Assembly: GCA_017399145.1 (NCBI GenBank)
Contig: JAFQEG010000023.1
Location: 18,097-82,096, forward strand
Direction: 5' to 3'
From: Clostridia bacterium
GTDB lineage: Bacteria; Bacillota; Clostridia; Oscillospirales; CAG-272
DNA length: 64,000 nt
Under the pieces are notes generated by a model. That model was not told the DNA's origin and made no database searches. It was given only the letters and a program-made list of their open reading frames with translations. This document shows, in pieces, positions 37,187-44,824 of this stretch (the first letter of the stretch is position 1; the number at the start of each line of letters is the position of its first letter). The position numbers and the translations under genes are program-made.

Positions 37187-38197
37187 TTATTTTGTCAATT
37201 CTCCACGAAGATTTTCTTCCATTAAGGACTTGATTTCTTCCTTTGAGTAATGCTTACTGAATAGGTAATAGAGCTTAGCTACACAAGCCTCGGTTGTCAT
37301 ATCAAAGCCACTTACAGCACCTGCGTTTTTAAGTGGCGAGCTTGTCTTATAGGTGCCAAGGGAAACTGTGCCCTGTGGGCATTGTGAGCAAACTGTAATT
37401 ACGGACCCTGCCTGAAAGGCACGCTGGATTATAGGAAGAAGTGCATCTCCCTCTCCAGGAATATTTCCTGCACCAAAGGTTTCCAAAACTATGCCCTTTA
37501 GTCTTTCAGTCATTAGCTTTTCAAAAATAGGGAAGCGAATACCAGGGAAAACCTTTAAAACACCAATAGGCACGTCCTCAAGGTGACAAAGAGAAAAGGA
37601 CTCGCTGGTTTTAGGTGGCTTTTGCACAGGCAAGTATCTTATACTAATTCCTGCCTCGGCAAGTCTTGGACAGTTAGGTGAGTCAAAGGCTAAAAGGCCG
37701 TCAGCCGACATTTTTGTTGCACGATTGCCTCGCAATAGGCGACCACCGAAGTATAGGCAAACCTCGTTATATTTGCCCTCTGAGGCTATTAGTAATGAGG
37801 TGATAAGATTATCACGTCCGTCACTTCTTACCTCGCAAAGTGGGATTTGCGACCCTGTTAGAATAACAGGCTTGTTAAGTCCCTCTAGCATAAAGGAAAG
37901 GGCAGAGGCAGTATATGCCATAGTGTCCGTGCCGTGTAATACTACAAAACCGTCGTATAGGTCGTATCTTGATGCAATTTCCTCGCCGATTCTATTCCAA
38001 TCGCCAACTGCCATATCCGATGAGTCAAGAAGTGGTGACATTTCAAAAAGGTCAAAGTCTGGCATTTTTTCGTTTCGAAGGTCACTAATTTCCAAAAGGG
38101 CAGTTTCTAAATAGCCCTCCTTTGGCAAATAGCCCTTGTCACTTCTTATCATTCCAATTGTTCCACCTGTGTGGATTAAGCAAATCCTTTTTTTCAT
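37187..38197 (-). CDS. ansA: type I asparaginase
   Basis: 336 residues. Hydrolyses L-asparagine to aspartate and ammonia. The catalytic threonines are in HTGGTIGM near the N-terminus and in VLHGTDTMAYTA (about 88-99). There is no signal peptide, so it is a cytoplasmic AnsA-type enzyme. RVKG-type C-terminal features agree. It is divergent from ribU. The promoter region is AT-rich. Confidence 0.93.
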   Translation of the reverse strand: MKKRICLIHTGGTIGMIRSDKGYLPKEGYLETALLEISDLRNEKMPDFDLFEMSPLLDSSDMAVGDWNRIGEEIASRYDLYDGFVVLHGTDTMAYTASALSFMLEGLNKPVILTGSQIPLCEVRSDGRDNLITSLLIASEGKYNEVCLYFGGRLLRGNRATKMSADGLLAFDSPNCPRLAEAGISIRYLPVQKPPKTSESFSLCHLEDVPIGVLKVFPGIRFPIFEKLMTERLKGIVLETFGAGNIPGEGDALLPIIQRAFQAGSVITVCSQCPQGTVSLGTYKTSSPLKNAGAVSGFDMTTEACVAKLYYLFSKHYSKEEIKSLMEENLRGELTK

Positions 38198-38273
38198 AGT
38201 CTGTCCTTTTTTTGTAATTATTCATATTAATTTTAACACATAAATAAGTATTTGTAAACAATCAATTTTTTTA

Positions 38274-38302
38274 TTGACATATAAAGAGTGTGGTGGTAAA
38301 AT
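38274..38302 (+). promoter_or_regulatory. promoter of ribU
   Basis: TTGACA (38274-38279), 17 bp, TAAAAT (38297-38302). The transcript then runs through a mini-hairpin array before the FMN riboswitch. Confidence 0.85.
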
Positions 38303-38325
38303 AGGGGTGTGACTCCACCTAGGGA

Positions 38326-38411
38326 GTTATGAATTTGCGTTGCAAATGTTATGAAATGCTACGCATTGTTATGAGTTTACTTTGTAAACGTTATGATTGC
38401 CCTTTGGGCAA
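38326..38411 (+). repeat. mini-hairpin array, GTTATGA spacer
   Basis: Four palindromes (ATTTGCGTTGCAAAT, AATGCTACGCATT, GTTTACTTTGTAAAC, TTGCCCTTTGGGCAA) are separated by the constant 7-bp GTTATGA. It lies between the ribU promoter and the riboswitch, so it is transcribed in the leader. No frame of useful length is present. Confidence 0.85.
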
Positions 38412-38418
38412 GCTAAAT

Positions 38419-38526
38419 ATATTTCGGGGCGGGGTGCGAGTCCCCACCGGCAGTATAGTCTGCGAGCCTTTTGGCAGATTTGGTGTGATTCCAAAACCGA
38501 CGGTTAAAGTCCGGATGAGAGAAGTG
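38419..38526 (+). promoter_or_regulatory. FMN riboswitch (RFN element)
   Basis: The conserved blocks occur in order: TTTCGGGGCGGGGTG, CCCCACCGGCAGTAT, GTCTGCGAGCC, TTTGGTGTGATTCC, ACCGACGGTTAAAGTC and CGGATGAGAGAAG. This is the RFN aptamer that binds FMN. A terminator follows before ribU, so FMN should switch off transcription of the riboflavin transporter. Confidence 0.95.
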
Positions 38527-38561
38527 TGTTTTATTGGCAAGTGACTTTCTTAGCTTTTTTG

Positions 38562-38592
38562 TGCCTCGTTGTTTCGAGGCATTTTTGTTTTT
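38562..38592 (+). terminator. riboswitch expression-platform terminator
   Basis: TGCCTCG pairs with CGAGGCA around TTGTTT, followed by TTTTTGTTTTTT. It lies between the FMN aptamer and the ribU start. Confidence 0.88.
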
Positions 38593-38606
38593 TAAGGGGG
38601 ATTATT

Positions 38607-39152
38607 GTGAAATTAACTAAAAAAATTGCAGTACTTGGTATGTTTTCAGCTATTGCCTTTGTTTTGTCAGCTGTGGGAAATTTAGTGCCAATTAGGGTAG
38701 CTGGCTTTTTGAATTATGACCCTAAGGACGCAATTATTGTAATGGCAGGCTTTGCCCTTGGTCCCTTGGCAACTGTTATTATAAGCGTTGTTGTTTCTTT
38801 TTTGGAAATGGCTTTTATTAGCACGACAGGAATTATTGGTTGCCTAATGAATATTCTTTCAAGCGTTGCCTTTGCCCTTATTCCTGCAATTTTCTATAAG
38901 ATAAAAAGGTCCTTTCCCTCGGCACTTTTAGGACTTTTGGTAGGCTGTATTGTCACAACAGGGTCAATGCTTTTGTGGAATTACTTTGTGACCCCATTTT
39001 ATATGCAGGTGCCACAAGAGGCAGTTGCACAAATGCTACTACCGGTATTTTTGCCGTTTAATCTTGGCAAAAGCGTGGCAAACTCAGTTATTGTAATGTT
39101 AATTTATAAGCCTATGGTAAAGGCCTTACGCAATATTTCTGTGCTTGAATGA
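38607..39152 (+). CDS. ribU: riboflavin ECF transporter S component
   Basis: 181 residues from the GTG at 38607, which follows AAGGGGGATT; a longer ATG frame would start inside the riboswitch. Five or six hydrophobic helices; IAVLGMFSAIAFVLSAVGN and PKDAIIVMAGFALGP are RibU-like. It captures riboflavin and works with the shared EcfAA'T module, which is elsewhere. The FMN riboswitch supports the substrate. The last 82 bp of the locus are duplicated downstream around a small element; the protein end itself is intact. Confidence 0.93.
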   Translation: MKLTKKIAVLGMFSAIAFVLSAVGNLVPIRVAGFLNYDPKDAIIVMAGFALGPLATVIISVVVSFLEMAFISTTGIIGCLMNILSSVAFALIPAIFYKIKRSFPSALLGLLVGCIVTTGSMLLWNYFVTPFYMQVPQEAVAQMLLPVFLPFNLGKSVANSVIVMLIYKPMVKALRNISVLE

Positions 39153-39300
39153 GGATACTACACCTCATCTACCACCGGTGAGCGGTGGTCCCCCTTCCCC
39201 TCAAGGGGAAGGCTTTGAAAAAGCGTGGCAAACTCAGTTATTGTAATGTTAATTTATAAGCCTATGGTAAAGGCTTTACGCAATATTTCTGTGCTTGAAT
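39069..39300. repeat. 82-bp direct repeat of the ribU 3' end flanking a small element
   Basis: Bases 39069-39150 (the last codons of ribU) are repeated at 39219-39300 with one mismatch (aggcCttacg against aggcTttacg). Exactly between them is a 68-bp insert. The first copy now ends ribU with TGA; the second copy is followed by TAA in the same position, presumably the ancestral stop. Confidence 0.95.
39151..39215 (-). mobile_element. small interspersed element, copy 2
   Basis: 65 bp, inverted relative to the copy at 32349-32437. Read on the minus strand it begins AGCCTTCCCCTTGAGGGG and ends with GATGAGGTGTAGTATCCTC. The middle is a different hairpin, ACCACCG-CTCAC-CGGTGGT. Non-coding. Confidence 0.65.
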
Positions 39301-39309
39301 AAAAAATAT

Positions 39310-39341
39310 AAAACGCACACGGGTTTTCCGTGTGCGTTTTT
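39310..39341. terminator. island terminator H1, copy 1
   Basis: ACGCACACGG pairs with CCGTGTGCGT around GTTTT, with A and T runs on the two sides. It serves the Fic gene (minus) and possibly ribU (plus). First of five near-identical hairpins to 45.8 kb. Confidence 0.85.
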
Positions 39342-39376
39342 GTGTTAGTTGGAAGTCGGGTTGTCGTTTTTTGTCT

Positions 39377-40615
39377 TTATTGATATTTGTAAGTAATCAT
39401 ATTATCATTTAGTCTAAATATTGTTTCATTTCTTTTGTTTTTTGATTTGTCAAGAATACCATATTCGGCAAACTTGTTTAATACCTTTAATGCACCTTGC
39501 TTTGTCATATTAGAGCCTATATAGGTAAGGAACATTTTGTAATTAAAAAAGTCCTCGGGACTGTGAATTATGATTTTTTTGATATAAACCCATTCGGCAG
39601 ATGTTAATGTTTCTCCCGATTTCATAAGTTCATTTTTCATTTCTTCAAGATTTTTATAAACAAAGCTGTATTTTATAGATGTTTCAAGTATATATCCCAA
39701 AAAATATGTTAAATCGTTGTTTGTTTCTCTTGTATCGGTAATTGCTCGATAATAATCGCCTTTGCTATCATTTATCGCCTCGCTCATAAAATAGGGAGCA
39801 ACCCTTATATCATTGATATAGTTAAGCCAAAAAGAAACCATACGTGCTGTTCTTCCGTTATAATCGAAATACGGATGTATATACAAAATATAGTAGTGAC
39901 AAATGTATGGAAGCAAATTGTCGTACTCTTTAATGTTGCTTTCATTGTTAGCAAACTCGAATAAACTATTCATGCATTCATCAATGATGTTATGGTCGGC
40001 ACCTTCGTATTTTCCAACAAATACTTCACTATGACGATAATAAAAGCCATCCTTTAATTTCTTTTCTTCAGGCAAACAATTTTTGCTTAAAATATGATAT
40101 AGCTTTAATAAATTTTCTTTGTTGAATTTTGGTTTTTCGTTAACAATAAAGTCAACCCCGTCAAGCATATTTTTTATGATAATATCATTTTGTTCAACAG
40201 GCTGTTCCATTTGGCTAACCTCAGCTATACGCTTATGAGTTGTTGGTACATTTTCAACATTCAAAGTGCCTTCTATTTCCGAAAACAACCTTGACTTTAG
40301 CATATCCTCCAAATTTCTATCAAAGAGCCAGCTATGATTAAGTTCAAAGTCTGTTAAATGAATACGCAAATATTCATTTAATATAGAAAGTAGGTAATTT
40401 CCTTTTACAAAAAAACAAAATTTAGAGTTAAATGTTTTCAAGGGTAGCTTTTGTATAAGTTCAAAATTTTCTTCGGCTAAATTATCTTTAATCTTGAGAA
40501 ACTCTTCAAATTCGCTTTTTGAAAGCATTATTCCGATTTTTTTGTTATATCTTAAATCGCTTACAGAATAATAGTTGCTTCCAATTATTAAATACTTTAC
40601 TCTTTCAATATTCAT
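39377..40615 (-). CDS. Fic domain protein
   Basis: 412 residues. Fic enzymes usually transfer AMP from ATP to a protein hydroxyl. The active-site loop is HPYFDYNGRTAR with the catalytic His at about 247, close to HxFx(D/E)GNGRxxR; Tyr replaces the usual Gly before Asn. SEIEG at 112-116 resembles the N-terminal inhibitory helix motif but lacks the Ser/Thr at the exact position. A winged-helix-like C-terminus follows (about 330-412). There is no antitoxin gene next to it. Base composition is more AT-rich than the core genes, which fits acquisition. Confidence 0.88.
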   Translation of the reverse strand: MNIERVKYLIIGSNYYSVSDLRYNKKIGIMLSKSEFEEFLKIKDNLAEENFELIQKLPLKTFNSKFCFFVKGNYLLSILNEYLRIHLTDFELNHSWLFDRNLEDMLKSRLFSEIEGTLNVENVPTTHKRIAEVSQMEQPVEQNDIIIKNMLDGVDFIVNEKPKFNKENLLKLYHILSKNCLPEEKKLKDGFYYRHSEVFVGKYEGADHNIIDECMNSLFEFANNESNIKEYDNLLPYICHYYILYIHPYFDYNGRTARMVSFWLNYINDIRVAPYFMSEAINDSKGDYYRAITDTRETNNDLTYFLGYILETSIKYSFVYKNLEEMKNELMKSGETLTSAEWVYIKKIIIHSPEDFFNYKMFLTYIGSNMTKQGALKVLNKFAEYGILDKSKNKRNETIFRLNDNMITYKYQ

Positions 40616-40772
40616 ACTATCACACTCCTTGTTAAAATTCGTATATCTATATTGTAAACTGGTTTTTTATTTTTGTCAACTATTTTGTAAACTGTTTTGT
40701 AAATATTTTAGACTTGGATAATTTGTAGCAAAAAGATGTACCTCTTACACCAAGCCGAGGTACATCCTTTTT

Positions 40773-41060
40773 TTATTCATTCTTTTTTGATTGAATATAT
40801 AGTTGATTTACATATACGCTTGCACCTGCTAAAAGAATACCTTGCGTTATTGATATGAATATCGCTAACGCAACATCCTTAAAGCAAGTGACATTGCTTG
40901 TAGCAAGCACCCATATTGCGGACAAGGTAATTGATGCTATACCAAGGATTAAAGGTATATATTTGTCGGAAATTTTACTCTTCTTTAGCCCTATGCCAAT
41001 AAAATATAGTACGGGTATGAGAATAAGTAATTCTGATTTTATGTATTCTTGATAATTCAT
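40773..41060 (-). CDS. holin-like small membrane protein
   Basis: 95 residues from the ATG at 41060, preceded by GGAGGAAAAT. Three hydrophobic segments (about 11-28, 38-56, 63-85) and a short charged tail. NYQEYIKSELLILIPVLYFI and the length resemble phage holins, which make the membrane lesions for endolysin. It lies 10 bp downstream of the XhlA-like gene; no endolysin is nearby. Probably a phage lysis remnant or a domesticated holin. Confidence 0.65.
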   Translation of the reverse strand: MNYQEYIKSELLILIPVLYFIGIGLKKSKISDKYIPLILGIASITLSAIWVLATSNVTCFKDVALAIFISITQGILLAGASVYVNQLYIQSKKNE

Positions 41061-41070
41061 ATTTTCCTCC

Positions 41071-41358
41071 TTAGATAAGCATTCCAATGACTGCTGACAC
41101 AAGAGCACCTGCTAAAGCTGATATTATAGCCGTTACAATCTGTTGCATACGGGTTTTGGGTTGACTTTCAATAGCATCAATTTTTTCCTCGTGCCTGTTT
41201 AAATGCTCGTTTGTATGCTTGAGCTCATTGGCAAGAGTAACTAGTGTTTCATTCATTGTTCGTATTTCGCTTTGTACAGCCTTGAGATCTAATACATCAC
41301 GTTCCAATGTTTTTAACCGTTGCTCATGCCGTTCTAAAACAATCTGTGCATCTTCCAT
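41071..41358 (-). CDS. XhlA-like haemolysin/phage lysis protein
   Basis: 95 residues: a coiled-coil N-terminal two thirds (ERHEQRLKTLERDVLDLKAV) and one C-terminal membrane helix (IVTAIISALAGALVSAVIGM). This is the arrangement of XhlA, which partners a holin in PBSX-type phage lysis. It is next to the holin-like gene. Family call by architecture and length. Confidence 0.65.
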   Translation of the reverse strand: MEDAQIVLERHEQRLKTLERDVLDLKAVQSEIRTMNETLVTLANELKHTNEHLNRHEEKIDAIESQPKTRMQQIVTAIISALAGALVSAVIGMLI

Positions 41359-41440
41359 AAGAATACTCCTTTCTTTAAAATAGCTTGGCTATTCTTATTG
41401 TAATATTTAATGAGGACACATATTGTCCATATAAAAATAG

Positions 41441-41785
41441 TTATGCCGGCTTTGAATACTTTTTTATAAGATTATCTAATATCAAACGTTCACTTTCAAT
41501 TAATTGTGGTTTGATTAATTCTTGTACCTTTAATAAAACATTAACTTCTTTTTCTGCCATATACATGCGATCCATCACATAGTCTCCTACAACATAAACA
41601 CCGCCTTCATATCGACCTGCTTTTACGTCCAAGGGGATAAAAAGAGTTAAAGCCTCGATATCTCGTTGTATGGTTCTTACGGAAACACCGAATTCGTCTG
41701 CAAGAGTAGACATAGTCGCACGCCGTCTTCGACAAAGATATTTAATGATTTCAAGTTGTCTTTCGGTTGCTCCCATAGAACCCAT
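41441..41785 (-). CDS. HTH (DeoR/YafY-type) transcriptional regulator
   Basis: 114 residues from the ATG at 41785 (GAAGGAGGTGAAATT upstream). RQLEIIKYLCRRRRATMSTL followed by FGVSVRTIQRDIEAL is a clear helix-turn-helix of the HTH_11 type. There is no WYL or sugar-binding domain, so it is a short version. It heads the holin/XhlA set on the minus strand. Two GCTGTCG repeats (41852-41858, 41862-41868 on the + strand) sit just upstream and could be its operator. Confidence 0.78.
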   Translation of the reverse strand: MGSMGATERQLEIIKYLCRRRRATMSTLADEFGVSVRTIQRDIEALTLFIPLDVKAGRYEGGVYVVGDYVMDRMYMAEKEVNVLLKVQELIKPQLIESERLILDNLIKKYSKPA

Positions 41786-41875
41786 AATTTCACCTCCTTC
41801 CACAAACAATGATAAATTTATAATCTTATATACTTTATTTTACAAATTATCGCTGTCGTATGCTGTCGAAATAAA

Positions 41876-41914
41876 AAAAGTATGGCAAATTATTCTAAAA
41901 AACAATTTGTCATA
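41876..41914 (-). terminator. intrinsic terminator
   Basis: A 12-bp inverted repeat (GTATGACAAATT against AATTTGCCATAC, with one G-T pair) followed on the minus strand by TTTTTTT, upstream of the regulator. Confidence 0.65.
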
Positions 41915-41980
41915 CCCACATATGATTGAAAAAATAAGAGGCTTTTATTAAATTATGAAAGTAGATATTTGAGTTTATTA

Positions 41981-42010
41981 AAAAAACGCACACGGAAGTC
42001 CGTGTGCGCC
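41981..42010 (-). terminator. island terminator H1, copy 2
   Basis: CGCACACGGA-AGT-CCGTGTGCG then a T run on the minus strand, 70 bp past the candidate immunity gene stop. Confidence 0.85.
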
Positions 42011-42080
42011 AAAACTATTTTTATTGTTCTAAGACTAAATAAGTTAGAAACATTACAGTACATACAAATTAATTTATCGT

Positions 42081-42500
42081 TTATTTAGCATAACTTGAAA
42101 AAACAAAAAACATTTGCGTTATTTCTGATATCGTTAACTCATACATGTATTTTTCGATATAACCTTTTAATAGAATTGTATTGCAAAATGGCGAATAAAA
42201 ATTAATATCAATGTCAAAATTTGATTTTTTAATCAATTGTACAAATTGATCAAATTCAATGCTTTCTATTTTGTTTTTTCTTATTTTGTTTACCTGTATA
42301 TGATTATCCAAGTTGGTTGAATTATCAACGTCAATATTCATTGTGCATGCTTCTGTAAGTTCAGTTTCCTTTCCTGAATCGTTAAGTTTGTAGACTCCTA
42401 AAGGAAAGTTAAATTTTATTTGTCGATTGTCTAACCAAATTTCATTAATCATGCAATCATGTAAACCATATTTTGACATATGTTCATAAAAGCAATTCAT
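42081..42500 (-). CDS. hypothetical protein, candidate immunity to Rhs tip 1
   Basis: 139 residues, soluble, slightly acidic. I do not recognise a domain. It starts 16 bp after the Rhs-fragment stop, with AAAGGAG upstream, and is followed by an H1 terminator. Position directly behind a toxin-like tip is the usual place of an immunity gene; that is the only support for the role. Low GC like its neighbours. Confidence 0.6.
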   Translation of the reverse strand: MNCFYEHMSKYGLHDCMINEIWLDNRQIKFNFPLGVYKLNDSGKETELTEACTMNIDVDNSTNLDNHIQVNKIRKNKIESIEFDQFVQLIKKSNFDIDINFYSPFCNTILLKGYIEKYMYELTISEITQMFFVFSSYAK

Positions 42501-42516
42501 TTATTAGTTATCTCCT

Positions 42517-43410
42517 TTACATCCACGGCGTTAAAGCCTTAATAATTTCTTTTAAAAGCTTTTTAAAAGCTTTCTTTTCTCCATGAGTCATTGGACGATT
42601 ACCTTGAATTGGGTTTCCATTAACATCCACTTTTGTAACTCCGTCATCTCCACTAATGTGCACATGTTTAGGGTCGTGGTCATTTGGGTAATGATGTTCA
42701 ATTTTATATCCACCACTTTTTCCTATTAACGCAAACGAAATGCCCAAAAGACTTGCTATTTCTAACATTTGTGCGCCTGTTATAGAAATTGTGACTATTT
42801 CTCCGCTAACCGTAACCAGCGAGCCCAACGTAAATGACGAATTCAAAAATGAACCTATTGATGAAAACATAGACGGAATTGTTGTGGCAATATAACCAAT
42901 ACCAGCACCAATTGCTCCGCCAATAATTCCACCAGTTACAGTTGCTCCTAAATAATTATACCAGGCAACGCTTCCGTTAAATACTTGACCATCATCGGAA
43001 TAATCCACATATGTTGCTGCTCCAAAGCCTATACAAGCTCCAACTATTGCACCAATGATTAAAGCTGTTACAATTGCACTATGACCGGTTGGATCAACAT
43101 ACATAACAGGATTGTTCAGACAATAAGCATAAAGATTAACGCCACCTATTGTTTTTGGGTCAAGATAATTGATATCGTCCATTGAGATAAATCTACCAAC
43201 CTCAGGGTCGTAGTATCTTGACTGCAAGTAGTATAAGCCTGTTTCTGTATCATAATAGTATGAACGATATCTAATTGGGTTAAGCTCACCCAAGCCGAAA
43301 TCGGTATAGTCGAGCACATCGTGATTGCCCCATGCATCGTATACATATTTTACCACAGTAGCCCCTGTGCTGTCAAGAATTTCGATAACATTATCAGATT
43401 GTGCAAGCAG
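42517..43410 (-). pseudogene. Rhs core fragment with C-terminal toxin-like tip 1
   Basis: The open frame can be extended to a GTG at 43425, but that codon lies inside the H1 hairpin and has no ribosome site, so this is a 5'-truncated fragment. The Rhs-associated core motif is present ([38 protein letters not shown]), with the closing NLYAYCLNNPVMYVDPTGH. Gly-rich hydrophobic stretches follow, then a tip of about 65 residues with HHYPNDHDPKHVHI, a His/Asp-rich segment. Full Rhs proteins deliver such tips as toxins. This copy cannot be secreted alone and is probably a reserve cassette. Confidence 0.75.
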
Positions 43411-43420
43411 AGAACAAAAA

Positions 43421-43443
43421 CGCACACGGAAAATCCGTGTGCG
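43421..43443 (-). terminator. island terminator H1, copy 3
   Basis: CGCACACGGA-AAA-TCCGTGTGCG; on the minus strand a T run follows and then directly the Rhs core fragment. Confidence 0.85.
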
Positions 43444-43458
43444 TCGGGTGTGTTATTT

Positions 43459-43637
43459 AGAAGACAAGCCACCGTCCCCTGTCTTTAGAAGACAAGCCAC
43501 CGTCCCCTGTCTTTATAGAAGACAAGCCACCGTCCCCTGTCTTTATCCCCTGTCTTTAGAAGACAAGCCACCGTCCCCTGTCTTTAGTCCCCTGTCTTTA
43601 CTGTCTTTAGAAGACAAGCCACCGTCCCCTGTCTTTA
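43459..43637. repeat. GACAAGCCACCGTCCCCTGTC tandem repeat
   Basis: Five full copies of a unit of about 28 bp reading AAGACAAGCCACCGTCCCCT plus GTCTTTAG begin near 43459, 43487, 43517, 43558 and 43609. Three truncated pieces lie between them. Each unit is bounded by the inverted AAGACA/TGTCTT. Related single hairpins are at 44385-44408 and 45676-45702. Confidence 0.92.
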
Positions 43638-43646
43638 TGTCCCCTA

Positions 43647-43916
43647 TTAATGTTTAGCATTTTTTGAAGAAGAGAAATTTTCATCAATCTCTTCTTGCGA
43701 GGGTATTCGTGTATCGTTTCCAATATTTCGTGACTTCTTGCATTTTTTGTAAAGAAAGCAAAAAAATTTGATTAATAAACATGCAAATAGCCAGATAAGC
43801 GAAAATATCAAATATTTTTTTATATCCAAGTGCCCCTTGTACATAAAAAAATCAGAAATAATATACAGTATAACAACACCAAAATAACATAATATTTCTT
43901 TTAAGAATTTTATCAT
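43647..43916 (-). CDS. small membrane protein, candidate immunity to Rhs tip 2
   Basis: 89 residues with two membrane segments (about 7-28 and 33-58), and a hydrophilic tail. AGGAGGATAAAAT precedes the ATG, which lies inside the shifted Rhs tip 2 frame. I do not recognise a family. Location behind an Rhs fragment with a hydrophobic tip suggests immunity to a membrane-acting toxin, by position only. Confidence 0.55.
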   Translation of the reverse strand: MIKFLKEILCYFGVVILYIISDFFMYKGHLDIKKYLIFSLIWLFACLLIKFFCFLYKKCKKSRNIGNDTRIPSQEEIDENFSSSKNAKH

Positions 43917-44338
43917 ATTTTATCCTCCTAAAATACGTTCCAATTGTTAATGTGGCACCCCCAACAATTAAAATACTGGATATTATCAGCAATGCTAACC
44001 AAGGAAATTTGCCACTAGGATCAACATACATAACAGGATTATTCAGACAATACGCATAAAGATTAACGCCACTTATTGTTTCAGGGTGAGATAATTAATA
44101 TCGTCCATTGAGATAAATCTACCAACCTCAGGGTCATAGTATCTTGATTGTAAGTAGTATAAGCCTGTTTCAGTATCATAATAGTATGAACGATATCTAA
44201 TTGGGTTAAGCTCACCCAAGCCGAAATCGGTATAGTCGAGCACAGCGTGATTGCCCCATGCATCGTAAATATATTTTACCACGGTTGCCCCTGTGCTGTC
44301 AAGAATTTCGATAACATTATCAGATTGTGCAAGCAGAG
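43852..44338 (-). pseudogene. second Rhs core fragment, frameshifted
   Basis: Nearly identical to the first Rhs core from [12 protein letters not shown] through [12 protein letters not shown], then a 1-nt deletion shifts the frame (ends LTLKQ). In the next frame the homology continues: GVNLYAYCLNNPVMYVDPSG. After that comes a different tip, KFPWLALLIISSILIVGGAT, with one membrane helix, ending at 43852. It starts right after an H1 hairpin, at the same point as the first fragment. Confidence 0.8.
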
Positions 44339-44346
44339 AACAAAAA

Positions 44347-44370
44347 CGCACACGGATTGCTCCGTGTGCA
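44347..44370 (-). terminator. island terminator H1, copy 4
   Basis: CGCACACGGA-TTGC-TCCGTGTGCA; a T run on the minus strand leads directly into the second Rhs fragment. Confidence 0.85.
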
Positions 44371-44378
44371 TCAGTTTG

Positions 44379-44708
44379 TTAGCTAGAAGACGGGTCGCCG
44401 TCTTTTGTCCTTCTCCACTCGATAGAGTTAATAGAAATATGTTCCCAAATTTGTTTTAATGTGAATTTTCCTTTTCTTTTGAAATTAAATAATTTGTATT
44501 TTTCATCAAAGGTTTTGTAAAATGAAACTCGTTCTGTTTCATCCTTTGTAAGAGTAACTGTTATTATTTTGATTGCAACATTTTCCTTTGGACGATCTAT
44601 TTTATGTTCTATAATACAATCTCTGTAATGCGGATAATTTAAAACAGAAAATTGTATTTTTTTAATTTCTCCGGAATTTATTTTATTTACAAATTCACAA
44701 TATTCCAT
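44379..44708 (-). CDS. hypothetical protein in Rhs island
   Basis: 109 residues, soluble, basic and aromatic-rich; no domain recognised. The last residues (RRTKDGDPSSS) are encoded by a degenerate AAGACGG..CCGTCTT hairpin, so the original end may be lost. It has no convincing ribosome site. Possibly a second immunity gene or a remnant; confidence in function is nil. Confidence 0.5.
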   Translation of the reverse strand: MEYCEFVNKINSGEIKKIQFSVLNYPHYRDCIIEHKIDRPKENVAIKIITVTLTKDETERVSFYKTFDEKYKLFNFKRKGKFTLKQIWEHISINSIEWRRTKDGDPSSS

Positions 44709-44824
44709 TATTCTACCCCATAAATTCTTTTATTAGTTCAAGTAATTTTTTTCAACCAAGACATAACAGTATTTAATACACATTTTATAAAAATTTACTA
44801 AATAAAGTGTTATTAATTTATGAA

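Noticed and set aside
38526-38606. Longer start for ribU
   Set aside because: That region is the end of the FMN riboswitch and its terminator; GTG 38607 has a strong ribosome site.
43411-43425. GTG at 43425 as true start of the Rhs gene
   Set aside because: The codon is inside the H1 terminator stem, there is no ribosome site, and Rhs homology begins only after the T run.
43459-43637. CRISPR-like array
   Set aside because: Units abut with 0-2 nt or truncated units between them; there are no unique spacers of uniform length and no cas genes.
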